A DNA stretch of 64,000 nucleotides. Origin: Staphylococcus americanisciuri. Its GTDB lineage: Bacteria; Bacillota; Bacilli; Staphylococcales; Staphylococcaceae. Both the position numbers and the translations under genes were made by a program. This document shows positions 11,422-19,728 of this stretch, in pieces (the first letter of the stretch is position 1; each line of letters begins with the position of its first letter). Location of the stretch: positions 62,001-126,000 of the forward strand of contig NZ_JANUXY010000002.1 in the NCBI RefSeq assembly GCF_024814435.1. Direction: 5' to 3'. Below the pieces are notes generated by a model. The model was given only the letters and a program-made list of their open reading frames with translations, had not been told where the DNA came from and made no database searches.

Positions 11422-11456
11422 CACAACAAAAAAAGCCACCTAAATCACAGGTGACT
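11422..11456 (-). terminator. terminator of the small membrane-protein gene
   Basis: Minus-strand arms CACCT and AGGTGG, followed by a run of seven T, start a few bases after the stop of the small gene at 11462. Confidence 0.75.
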
Positions 11457-11461
11457 AGCTA

Positions 11462-11647
11462 CTAATGCTGTTTCTTAAAGTTAAATGGGGCAATCGGATT
11501 AAAAGTCCAAGTCATTAACAAACCTACAAGTAAAGACATCATTGCGATTTGTAACCACTCCATATCACTTGCCACAAATCCAGCGATTGAAAAGCCTACA
11601 AAGCTTAGTAGTGATGTCACGATAAACGTCACTAACATCTTCATCAT
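11462..11647 (-). CDS. small two-helix membrane protein
   Basis: 61 residues with two hydrophobic segments (about residues 4-26 and 33-50) and a basic C-terminus. A strong AGGAGG precedes the ATG pair at 11647/11641, and a dedicated terminator follows, so this small frame is likely real. I do not recognise a family and assign no function. Confidence 0.65.
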   Translation of the reverse strand: MMKMLVTFIVTSLLSFVGFSIAGFVASDMEWLQIAMMSLLVGLLMTWTFNPIAPFNFKKQH

Positions 11648-12310
11648 ATATTCCTCCTACTACAAAATGAAAACGCCTCTCTTTTTTTGGGCGTTTGCAC
11701 GTCAAATCATATTACGTATTCATCTCTTTTTATTGCACGCACATTAATGTGACGATACAGTTCAGTCATTTAGTCCACGGCTTACTGTAACACAACTTGC
11801 ATACTTTTTGAAGTAGTCTGTTTCAATAAGGTATCAATTTAAACTAATACTGCGAGCCTCGACTTTTCAAATCACCCAATAAAACCACAGTAAAATAGAT
11901 GAAAATGGCATGTAATATGACTGGCGTTTTACTAACCATTCAGGACAAAATATATGATGTAATGCTTTACAACAATCAAAATGACCGAACTTCATGGTAA
12001 GGAAAAATGTCATACGTTTAATACGGTTTGACAACGTAACCATCATCTTGCAAGCTGAAAATAACGAGAAAAGCTAGAACGTCACAATAGATGCTCTAGC
12101 TTTTTAGTAGACATTTTATTATTGTCATTCATTATCTAACCAAGCAACGACTTCATTAAATGATCACAAAAAATCTTTGTAACGCATTAAATCCTCTTCC
12201 TTACCATGCAAGATTGAAGATATTGTTTATCAGCTTTTCAGCGTTATTTCTTATTTTTATCACTTCATAACCTTTCATGCGCATAATGTTTTCTCAAAAT
12301 AATATTTAAA
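11648..12310. other. 663-base gap with hairpins and a gene remnant
   Basis: Near 11668-11692 lies a hairpin (AACGCC / GGCGTT). A strong hairpin, AAAAGCTAGA / TCTAGCTTTTT, lies at 12069-12105. Between that terminator and argS, minus-strand codons at about 12112-12270 read as a broken short protein (LHGKEEDLMRYKDFL, then FNEVVAWLDNE) with stops and frame changes. This suggests a decayed gene that once used the terminator. The middle, 11740-12060, shows nothing I can name. Confidence 0.4.
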
Positions 12311-13969
12311 TTATATTTCTTCAACCAACGAAATACCTAATAACGCCATAGCCACTTCAATCTTATCGGCAACTAAATGAAGTAAGGTTACTTTTGATTG
12401 TTCATTGGTGCTATTAAGTATACGTGTGACACCATAATAATTATTGAACAACCGACAAAGTTGTAACACATACCTACATATCGAAGACGGCGTATAATGA
12501 GTTGCCGCAACCTCCAAAACTTCTTCATACGCTTTTAAATGATTCAAAATCGACCACATCGTCTCATCGAATTGAAATGCTCCCGTCATTCCGTGCACAC
12601 TTTTTCTTAAAATTGATTGAATTCTTGCATATGTGTACATCACGTATAATGCCGTATCCCCTTCAAATGACAACATTTCATTAATATTCAAGTCATAGCT
12701 ATTCGTCCGATCATGCTTCAAATCTTGAAACTTTACAGACGCAATCGCAATTTGTTTGGCAGTGGCCTGTTTGTCCTCGATGTTTGAATTTTTCTCAGTT
12801 AATGTTTCATACACCGCCGCCTCTACTTCTGCCAACATATCTTCAAGCAATACCACCTTACCTTGGCGCGTTGACATCTTTTTACCATCCTTCAAAATCA
12901 ATCCAAATGGAATATGTTCGATACTTAGATTAAGTTGTAATAATTGTGATAATTGACGTAATTGCTGGAAATGTACCGTTTGCTCTTGCCCAACAACATA
13001 AAATATACGCGTTGGCTGATATGTTTTTTGACGATACAACACAGCCGCTAAATCTCTAGTCATGTACAACGATGCGCCATCACGCTTTTTAATTAAAGCA
13101 GGTGGCAAATCTTTCATCTCTACAATCGTTGCACCTTCATCTTGCTTGATAAGTTTTTTATCAGCCAACAGCTTCACCGTGTTATCAAGCTTATCATTAT
13201 AAAAAGACTCTCCTTGAATCGCATCGAATTGAATACCCAATTGCTCATACAAATGATTAAACGCCTCCAAAGAAACATCACGGAACCATTGCCATAATGC
13301 GAGATACTCTGAATCGCCATTTTCAAGCGCTTTAAATGCTTCTCTCGCTTCATCTTCTAATGTTGGCTCCGTTTCACTCACTTCATGAAACTTAGTATAT
13401 AAATGGAACAACTCAATAATTGGATTTTTCTCAACAGTTTGGGCATCCCCCCATTTTTGATAGGCAACAATTAACTTACCAAACTGTGTTCCCCAGTCAC
13501 CTAAATGATTAATTCTCACTACTTCTGCACCATTTGCTTCAAATATCCTTGCAAGACTATCCCCTACAACCGTTGCTCTTAAATGTCCCATCGAAAACGG
13601 CTTAGCAATATTCGGACTAGAATAATCAATCACAAACGTTTCGTCCTTTAATAATTGTGTACTGTTGGCATCTCCTTGTAATAAATATTCCACGATTTGT
13701 TGCCCGCTTTTATCCTTGTCCAAAAAGAAGTTCAAAAAGCCATTTACTACTTCCACATGTGACACATATGGATGTGTGAAGTCTCCTTTAAGGTTCTCCG
13801 CAATCACTTGTGGCGGTTGCTTGTATATTTTAGCAAGCCGAAACGTCGGAAACGCATAATCTCCATGATTCGCATTGGCTGGTCGCTCAATCAAATTGTA
13901 TACCTCGTCATAACGCATCTGTTCTTGTAATATCGTTGTTAATTCTTCTGCAATTGCTGCTTTAAACAT
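12311..13969 (-). CDS. argS: arginyl-tRNA synthetase, second-type (alternative ArgRS)
   Basis: 552 residues, full length for a class I arginyl-tRNA synthetase. It has an N-terminal additional domain, a HIGH-equivalent motif within SSPNIAKPFSMGHLRAT (near residue 125), a KMSK-like KKMSTRQGKV near 365, and the anticodon-binding domain at the C-terminus. It charges tRNA-Arg with arginine. The sequence type is that common in lactobacilli and differs strongly from the canonical staphylococcal ArgRS as I remember it (HIGH region SANPTGDLHIGH). It is therefore probably an accessory second copy, perhaps conferring resistance to an ArgRS inhibitor or simply acquired. It is flanked by terminators on both sides. 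Confidence 0.85.
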   Translation of the reverse strand: MFKAAIAEELTTILQEQMRYDEVYNLIERPANANHGDYAFPTFRLAKIYKQPPQVIAENLKGDFTHPYVSHVEVVNGFLNFFLDKDKSGQQIVEYLLQGDANSTQLLKDETFVIDYSSPNIAKPFSMGHLRATVVGDSLARIFEANGAEVVRINHLGDWGTQFGKLIVAYQKWGDAQTVEKNPIIELFHLYTKFHEVSETEPTLEDEAREAFKALENGDSEYLALWQWFRDVSLEAFNHLYEQLGIQFDAIQGESFYNDKLDNTVKLLADKKLIKQDEGATIVEMKDLPPALIKKRDGASLYMTRDLAAVLYRQKTYQPTRIFYVVGQEQTVHFQQLRQLSQLLQLNLSIEHIPFGLILKDGKKMSTRQGKVVLLEDMLAEVEAAVYETLTEKNSNIEDKQATAKQIAIASVKFQDLKHDRTNSYDLNINEMLSFEGDTALYVMYTYARIQSILRKSVHGMTGAFQFDETMWSILNHLKAYEEVLEVAATHYTPSSICRYVLQLCRLFNNYYGVTRILNSTNEQSKVTLLHLVADKIEVAMALLGISLVEEI

Positions 13970-14031
13970 ATAATTAATACACCCTCTTTTTAAATTTTCT
14001 AAATATTGCGTTTACCAATTTTACCATAATA

Positions 14032-14057
14032 AACAAAAAGAGGGCACATGCCCCCTG
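14032..14057 (-). terminator. terminator of add
   Basis: Minus-strand hairpin GGGGGCATGTGCCCTC, followed by TTTTTG, lies directly after the adenosine deaminase stop. Confidence 0.8.
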
Positions 14058-14060
14058 ATT

Positions 14061-15050
14061 TTATCCATTAAAATATGCTTTCCTCAATTGTGATTTAACT
14101 TCTGGTTCGACAAACGCATATTTTAATGCTTTCTTATTAATGATTGGTATATCATCAAGTGTTAACAGCTGATTGTCTAGCAACAACAAATACTCTTGAA
14201 CCAAATTCGTTTGCGTAACCCCTCTATTGTCTGTGTTGATTAAAAATGGGACGTCTAACTTTTTCAATAATGGAATATCGATTTCAGCAATGTGTTGGAC
14301 TGCTTTCGTTTGAAGGTTACTACAAGGACAAATTTCCAATAACACTTCTTCGTTTTTGAGCGTTTCTAATAACCGCATATCTTTCAAAGCAGATACACCA
14401 TGTCCAATACGTTGCGCACCTAACTTAATCGCATCGTATACATTTTTATTACAGCCACATTCTCCAGCGTGTAGGGTTAAGTTCAGCTGATGTGCTTTCG
14501 CATACGCAATACATTCCGCAAATGTGGACATCGCCTCATCTTCCTCTCCACCTGCTAAATCAACACCGACGATATATTTTTGTAATGACGGATGTGTATG
14601 AATATGTTGAAAAACTTCTATATTTTCCTCATTGCTATGATGTTTCATTCCGCAAACTAACAAACGCACAACAACTGGATATGTAGCTTCAGCTTGCATT
14701 GCACCTTGCACTGTCGCATTCATAACTTCTAACATCGACAAGCCCTTGTCCAAATGCAGCTTCGGCGCAAAGCGTAATTCGATATACTTAACCCCATCAT
14801 GATGGACTTGGGAAACAACGTCTATTACACTATCTATCAAACTTTTCTCCGTCTGCATGACTTTGAGTATTTCATCAAAGCTCTCTAAATACTCGTCCAA
14901 ACTTTGGCATTGGGTATCTACCGACGTCTTCTCTATATCAATACTTATATTTTGTGCTTTGGCTTGTGCACGTAAATAAGACCGACTCACCGATCCATCT
15001 AAGTGACAATGTAACTCTATTTTAGGTATCTCTCTGACTGTGTGTTTCAT
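14061..15050 (-). CDS. add: adenosine deaminase
   Basis: About 329 residues from the ATG at 15050 (AAAGGA upstream); an in-frame start at 15065 is less well placed. It hydrolyses adenosine to inosine and ammonia in purine salvage. The metal-binding and catalytic motifs are in order: ELHCHLDGS (HxH) near residue 12, LHAGE near 190, RIGHG near 213 and INTDN near 270. The family usually has TDDP at the last site; here it reads TDNR, which keeps the metal-binding aspartate but loses the second. It sits alone between two terminators, upstream of the accessory argS. Confidence 0.88.
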   Translation of the reverse strand: MKHTVREIPKIELHCHLDGSVSRSYLRAQAKAQNISIDIEKTSVDTQCQSLDEYLESFDEILKVMQTEKSLIDSVIDVVSQVHHDGVKYIELRFAPKLHLDKGLSMLEVMNATVQGAMQAEATYPVVVRLLVCGMKHHSNEENIEVFQHIHTHPSLQKYIVGVDLAGGEEDEAMSTFAECIAYAKAHQLNLTLHAGECGCNKNVYDAIKLGAQRIGHGVSALKDMRLLETLKNEEVLLEICPCSNLQTKAVQHIAEIDIPLLKKLDVPFLINTDNRGVTQTNLVQEYLLLLDNQLLTLDDIPIINKKALKYAFVEPEVKSQLRKAYFNG

Positions 15051-15187
15051 ATGTATTCCTTTCAAAATAATAAAAAGTTTGTCTCATCACAAAATTTATT
15101 GTTATAAGAATACCACAGTTCCAAAAAGACTCAAACTACTAATTATCAGCGTATATTCGAAATTCCCCTTTTAGACGCCATCAGATA

Positions 15188-15231
15188 TAAAAAAGCCAGA
15201 ATTCCCCTTGATTATTAGAGAATTCTAGCCT
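15188..15231 (-). terminator. terminator after the protease pseudogene
   Basis: Minus-strand arms GCTAGAATTC and GGAATTCTGGC, followed by TTTTTT, lie just past the last recognisable codons of the broken V8-like protease. Confidence 0.75.
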
Positions 15232-15253
15232 TTGATGATTATTTTACTTATTC

Positions 15254-16640
15254 TTAAAATTTCTTTCTAGTTACTAATATGATGGTACCCACCATTGCTA
15301 AAAGTAAGCCAATGACTAGTGATGCATTTTTCGATATGCGCCCTGGTTGCGTTAATGGCTGTGTGTCTGACTTACTTGCTTTTGACATATTGTTAGACAC
15401 TGAACGCTGACTAGAACGACTGGCTTTCGCTTGCATCATTGTTTCATATTCGACATTGATACGGTCGTCATAGATTTTACATGCACATCTGTAACAGCTG
15501 TTGTCGTTATCAACTCACTTGGCTTTTGTAACATCACTTTCTTTGATACATTTGGTGATGTCTCCGTATCAACGGCCACTTCTCTATCTGTCGTTTGTTG
15601 CGCCATATTTTGGTCTTTAGATGATGCATTTTATTTGGCATCACTTTATCATCTGGCTTCGTATGGTCTTGGTTTTCTGACAGTTTTACAACAACTTCAG
15701 TTTATTATGCTTCTTGATTTCCAGAAGGGTTCATATTGTTTTCTGATTACGTTGCTTCTTCGTCCCTTTCAGGCGGTGCTACACCCCCTTCATCTTGAGA
15801 TTCTGTTTGGTTTGATTCAACTGGTGGCTCTTTCTCTAAGAAACTGTTAATCCATGCGTGTAACTCAGGTGTAATCAGCGTTCCTAACGTACCATAATCA
15901 TTGCCACGCAAACCATATGTATGTACCGCAATAATTGCTTCTGTCTTATCTAAAAAGACCGGTTCACCTGATTGTCCTTCAGAATTATGCATAGAATATT
16001 CTATCGTGCCTTGATCTTGCACTTGAATTAACGTCCCATCCGCATACCATTGATTTTTAGTTTTCTCATTTTTCTCTATTGGATAACCTTGGCTGTATAC
16101 CTTCTTACCTAGCATACTTTTATCAAATGGCTTAATCACATACGGCTTGATTAAATCACCTATCAACTACCCTTTTCATTGGGCTCAAGTTCAATAATCC
16201 CCATATCATACCTTCTATAAGAGATTTCTTAATACTTATCACGAACATGCATCGCTTTAATTTTAAATCTACCATACGATTCATTATCGCCATCTTTCAA
16301 GCTTTCTATTTCGCCGTCATAATTTGCATTATCTGTATATACGAAGGCTGTATTCGATTTTACCGCTTCTCCAGTTAACATCTTACGTGTATCCATTAAA
16401 TCGCCGTCTCGATCATAATTCGGGTCTTTGGACGTATCATATGAAAAGTTTTCTTCGTCAGCTTCAAATGTTTGTGGTTGTGTTAAATATGTATTTGATG
16501 TTGCTTCTAAATGCGTTTCTCCTTCATTTCGTTCAGTAGCGGCTCCACCCATTTATCTGTTTGTAACGTCTCGGTCTTACTATTTTGAGTCTCAACTGCT
16601 GGAACAGATGATTCCGGTAATTCGCTCACCTGCCTGACTT
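15254..16640 (-). pseudogene. broken V8-like serine protease with wall-anchor tail
   Basis: Several minus-strand frames line up as one decayed gene. A 5' part starts near 16628 (PAVETQNSKTETLQTDKW); 16229-16552 carries the start of the protease domain; RYDMGIIELEPNEKG near 16190 matches the catalytic-aspartate region of V8/SspA-type enzymes; 15747-16166 holds the catalytic serine motif SEGQSGEPVF near 15960. The last 61 codons (15254-15439) form a hydrophobic segment followed by RKKF and preceded by LTQPG, like a degenerate LPXTG sorting signal. At least three frameshifts or stops and a missing signal peptide show it is dead; the 5' end abuts the IS4 remnant. Confidence 0.75.
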
Positions 16641-16648
16641 GTGTCAGA

Positions 16649-17425
16649 TACCACTAGTGTCGCATTAAAATGTTTATCCTTTAGTTATCTCAAAGAATTT
16701 TCTGTAAATTAATTTCAAGTACAAAAAAATTCCTTTATACTGGTTGGAGGTAGTAATACTTATCCAAATCCAATACAAAGGAAAACACATTATGGATACT
16801 TTTACTAGTAAATCATCATTTGGACAATGGCTTTCACCTATAAATTTTGAAAAAGTTAACCATTTCGTGAAAACGTCTGGTATAGACCGCTACACAAAGA
16901 AGTTAAATACGTGTTGTTTATTAAATTACTGTTGTTTTCACAGTTATAGGAATCTGAAAGTTTACGTGCAATGAGTGACAGTTTGTTTTCTGAAGAACTC
17001 CAGACAGCACTTAGTCTTTCATCTATTAGTTTTTCACAACTAGACAGAAAATTATCAAAGGTACCACAGATGTATTCCAGCTCATTTTCAATGACTTAGT
17101 CAATCAGATACATCGATATCATAGCTATGAACATCAACGTAAGACCTTAACACCATTGACAATCATTAATTCTAGCACACACTCCCATTGAGTCTAAACA
17201 AACATCAATAGGCAGAATTTAGGTCTACAAAGTCGGGTGTCAAGCTACATATGAGACTGATGTATATGCCTGACGACAAAGACGTATATCTTGATCAAAT
17301 TTATTTAACCAATGCTTGTGAAAGCGATCAAAACAATCTTGATGTATTGATAGATGACAAAACATGTACGCATGTTTTCGATCGTGGTTATGTGAATTAT
17401 GAACATTTTGATCGTATGACATAAA
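16649..17425 (+). mobile_element. degenerate IS4-family element
   Basis: The first 130 bases are almost identical to 40782-40911 and include the terminal sequence CACTAGTGT. An ATG at 16792 opens a transposase N-terminus (TFTSKSSFGQWLSPINFEKV) that continues in other frames (SDSLFSEELQTALSLSSISF, then LTPLTIINS and WAEFRSTKSGVKLHMRLMY). It ends with FDRGYVNYEHFDRMT near 17420, the DDE region of IS4-type transposases with DUF4372. Multiple frameshifts and loss of the right end mean it cannot move. It cut off the 5' end of the protease pseudogene and borders the RiPP cluster. Confidence 0.8.
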
Positions 17426-17586
17426 TCCACCTTTCTCTTTTTCTCCTGTAGTATAGCGCCATATTTAAATATAATCGATATATTTTTAGGCAAGCCTAAT
17501 TTAATACCTTCGTTAAACTAATAATGATATGTTTTATCATCTTAAAAGTTAAAATTCTCGAAAATATAATTTTTACAATTAAAGTA

Positions 17587-17649
17587 TTGCAATAGTCTGA
17601 AAATTTTGTTAAATTATAAATATCTTAATAGCAAAGGGGTAGTGATTTT
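17587..17649 (+). promoter_or_regulatory. probable promoter and ribosome-binding site of the RiPP cluster
   Basis: TTGCAA (17587-17592) lies 17 bases before TAAATT (17610-17615), a weak sigma-A type match. AAAGGGG at 17633-17639 lies ten bases before the precursor ATG. The surrounding sequence is extremely AT-rich. Confidence 0.45.
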
Positions 17650-17886
17650 ATGAGTAAGAATTTAAAACGTTTTATTGATGATTTACAAGGAGATTGGGAA
17701 CTTATCGGCGCTTTTTTTGATAACCCAGAAAGTGTTTTGGATCAATACGACCTATCAAGTTCTGAAAAAGCATCTATTTTATCAAGAAATCTTAATGATT
17801 TAAATGGCTTGGGAATTAATGAGCAATTAGCTGTAGGAGCACTGTCAGGAGCTCATAGTAAGAGATGTTCTTCAGGTTCTGTGTAA
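17650..17886 (+). CDS. putative lanthipeptide-like precursor peptide
   Basis: 78 residues with the shape of a RiPP precursor. There is a charged, helical leader (residues 1-60) and a short Ser/Cys-rich tail: S66, S70, C73, S74, S75, S77 in the last 13 residues (SGAHSKRCSSGSV). The leader part around FDNPESVLDQYDLSSSEKA resembles the LigA-like small helical domain (F..PE..L..Y.LS..E) seen as a leader in some RiPP families; this is my impression, not a search. It is the first gene of the cluster and is followed by an attenuator hairpin. The spacing S70-x2-C73 would allow a lanthionine, and S66-x3-S70-x2-C73 is close to a labionin motif. Confidence 0.75.
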   Translation: MSKNLKRFIDDLQGDWELIGAFFDNPESVLDQYDLSSSEKASILSRNLNDLNGLGINEQLAVGALSGAHSKRCSSGSV

Positions 17887-17901
17887 AATTCATCAAAATA
17901 T

Positions 17902-17940
17902 AGTATCAATCCTATAAAACGTAGGATTGATACTTCTTTA
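17902..17940 (+). terminator. attenuator hairpin between precursor and modification genes
   Basis: Perfect arms AGTATCAATCCTA / TAGGATTGATACT, followed by TTCTTTAT, stand between the precursor stop and the protease gene. Such leaky terminators commonly keep the precursor in excess over processing enzymes. Confidence 0.75.
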
Positions 17941-17948
17941 TAAAGTAG

Positions 17949-19385
17949 GTGTTTATTATCTTAATTCAAAAATGTATACAATGCTTTTCTTATTGTAAAA
18001 ATACCGATTCTCTAATCACTATTAGTTATAACGGTTTGATTACTATCACTAGAAATTCCTCTTCAAAATTGCAGTTTTATTCAAAAAAATTAATTAACGA
18101 TGTTTATTCTATTGGTCATAACTTTATAGTTATGGTCTCTAACGATGAAATTAATGTATTTCAAATTAACAACAAAAAAAATTACACGGTAGAAATCAGT
18201 AGTGGATGTTTATTTATAGATACTCTACTTATAGAGGAGGATTTATATATAATAGAATACAATACTCATAAAAAAGTGTACTATATAAACGATTTATACA
18301 AAAAGATATTTGAGTATGATTCTTTAAGCAATTCAATTAATGTAAATACTTATATTAGTTGTGAAGCAATCAACTCAATTATAACTACAATAAAACATAA
18401 TACGAAAAAAAAAGATACCGATTCATTTGTACTGGTTGAAAATTACGGAAGCTACACTAAATTGTGTATTAAAAAAAATAATAGAATTCTTCATGTTTTT
18501 AATTTCAAAAATATGAAAATACATAAAGCTGTGGCTTTTGATGACAACTATATATATGTTCACCTCAGTACGCCCTATCATCAACCATCACTGCATTTTT
18601 TTAATATATCTGATTTTGAGAAAAATATAAATGCTCTGTTAAATAGTAATAAATACTACACAGTTCAACACGTCACAGATGAAGAAACACAACTAAAATA
18701 CTTGGAATATTCACCAAACAACCCTGGAGAGAATATTGCTGTCTTTTTACATGGAGGTCCTTATTTCCACTTCGACTTTTCATATTGTCTTTTATCAAAT
18801 AAACTACTGAAACAAAACTTTAGAGTTTTTAAACTAAACACTTATGGAAGTACAGGATACCAACATCATTATAAAGAAAGAATTTATAAACAAGCTGGTA
18901 TTGTTGACTACAACCAAATTATTAGTTTTCTAAAGTATTTAAACAACATTTATCCTGGTAGTTCTATCTTTTTGATCGGGAATAGTTATGGTGCATATCT
19001 ATGCTCTTTGATTGGATTTTACAAAGATATCAATTTAAAAAAAATCTTATGTATTTCTCCATTTACAGATATTAAGTACCAATTACTTTTTTCTAATTCT
19101 ATTAAGTTAATGAGAGAATTATTCTCTAATAAGTATATTGACAATGTAAATCCTCAATTTTTAATAAAAAATAACAAATTACAACATTCTTTAACTATAA
19201 TACATGGTTTTAAAGATCAAAACTGTCCTTTGCAACAGATATACAATTTCAAAAATAATCTTAAATTGATAAAGGGGGCAAAGTTTAAACTAATAACATA
19301 TTTCAACTATGAACATTATCCCAAAAACATTAGTATGCTTTTTGATTTAAACAATAAAATACTGGAGGAAATTTTAAATGAATAA
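17949..19385 (+). CDS. prolyl-oligopeptidase-like (S9) protease, probable leader peptidase
   Basis: 478 residues if the GTG at 17949 is the start; no better start is visible. Residues 1-235 are beta-rich and could be a reduced propeller; 255-478 form an S9-type alpha/beta-hydrolase. HGGPYF (268-273) builds the oxyanion hole, GNSYGAY carries the catalytic Ser346, and the likely triad partners are Asp423 (HGFKDQNCP) and His456. S9 prolyl oligopeptidases remove leaders in class III lanthipeptide pathways (for example FlaP), and this one sits between precursor and synthetase. The protein is shorter than usual (about 650-700 residues). It has no signal peptide, so processing would be cytoplasmic. 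It overlaps the next gene by eight bases. Confidence 0.78.
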   Translation: MFIILIQKCIQCFSYCKNTDSLITISYNGLITITRNSSSKLQFYSKKLINDVYSIGHNFIVMVSNDEINVFQINNKKNYTVEISSGCLFIDTLLIEEDLYIIEYNTHKKVYYINDLYKKIFEYDSLSNSINVNTYISCEAINSIITTIKHNTKKKDTDSFVLVENYGSYTKLCIKKNNRILHVFNFKNMKIHKAVAFDDNYIYVHLSTPYHQPSLHFFNISDFEKNINALLNSNKYYTVQHVTDEETQLKYLEYSPNNPGENIAVFLHGGPYFHFDFSYCLLSNKLLKQNFRVFKLNTYGSTGYQHHYKERIYKQAGIVDYNQIISFLKYLNNIYPGSSIFLIGNSYGAYLCSLIGFYKDINLKKILCISPFTDIKYQLLFSNSIKLMRELFSNKYIDNVNPQFLIKNNKLQHSLTIIHGFKDQNCPLQQIYNFKNNLKLIKGAKFKLITYFNYEHYPKNISMLFDLNNKILEEILNE

Positions 19386-19683
19386 AAGCCATTTATTCAA
19401 ACGTAAAATAAGCAAAAATTTAGAAAGAGAGCTATATCAGTTTATAAATGTTTACAAAAATAATGAACTATCTACGCCTGAGAAATGGAAAGTATTTTAT
19501 AAGTTTGTTAATTCATCTTTTCTAGAAAAACAATCAAGACGATACTGCATTTCCCAACTAGCTCTAATATTTCAAGAATCAGGTATACAACCTAGCCCTT
19601 TTATAAAAGTATATGCTCACGGACTATATATATTAGCTTTATATAATGATTTTGAAATTTACAATGAAGGATTTAATATCTAA
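19378..19683 (+). CDS. 101-residue hypothetical protein of the RiPP cluster
   Basis: It starts at an ATG inside the last codons of the protease gene (GGAGG upstream at 19364), so it is translationally coupled. The protein is basic at the N-terminus and has helical-looking segments (LALIFQESG, FIKVYAHGLYILALYN), with no cysteine or histidine pattern that would make it a zinc cyclase. I do not recognise it. Position suggests a cluster-specific accessory, for example a leader-binding helper or immunity factor. Confidence 0.65.
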   Translation: MNKSHLFKRKISKNLERELYQFINVYKNNELSTPEKWKVFYKFVNSSFLEKQSRRYCISQLALIFQESGIQPSPFIKVYAHGLYILALYNDFEIYNEGFNI

Positions 19684-19728
19684 AAAAATAACTCAACTTT
19701 GAATTTTATTATATTTTAAAGAAATGGG

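Noticed and set aside
15431-15850. 139-codon plus-strand frame
   Set aside because: It is antisense to the V8-like protease pseudogene, whose protein signal on the minus strand is clear.
17240-17493. minus-strand frames of about 60 codons before the RiPP cluster
   Set aside because: They are antisense to the degenerate IS4 transposase codons, which have recognisable protein motifs on the plus strand.
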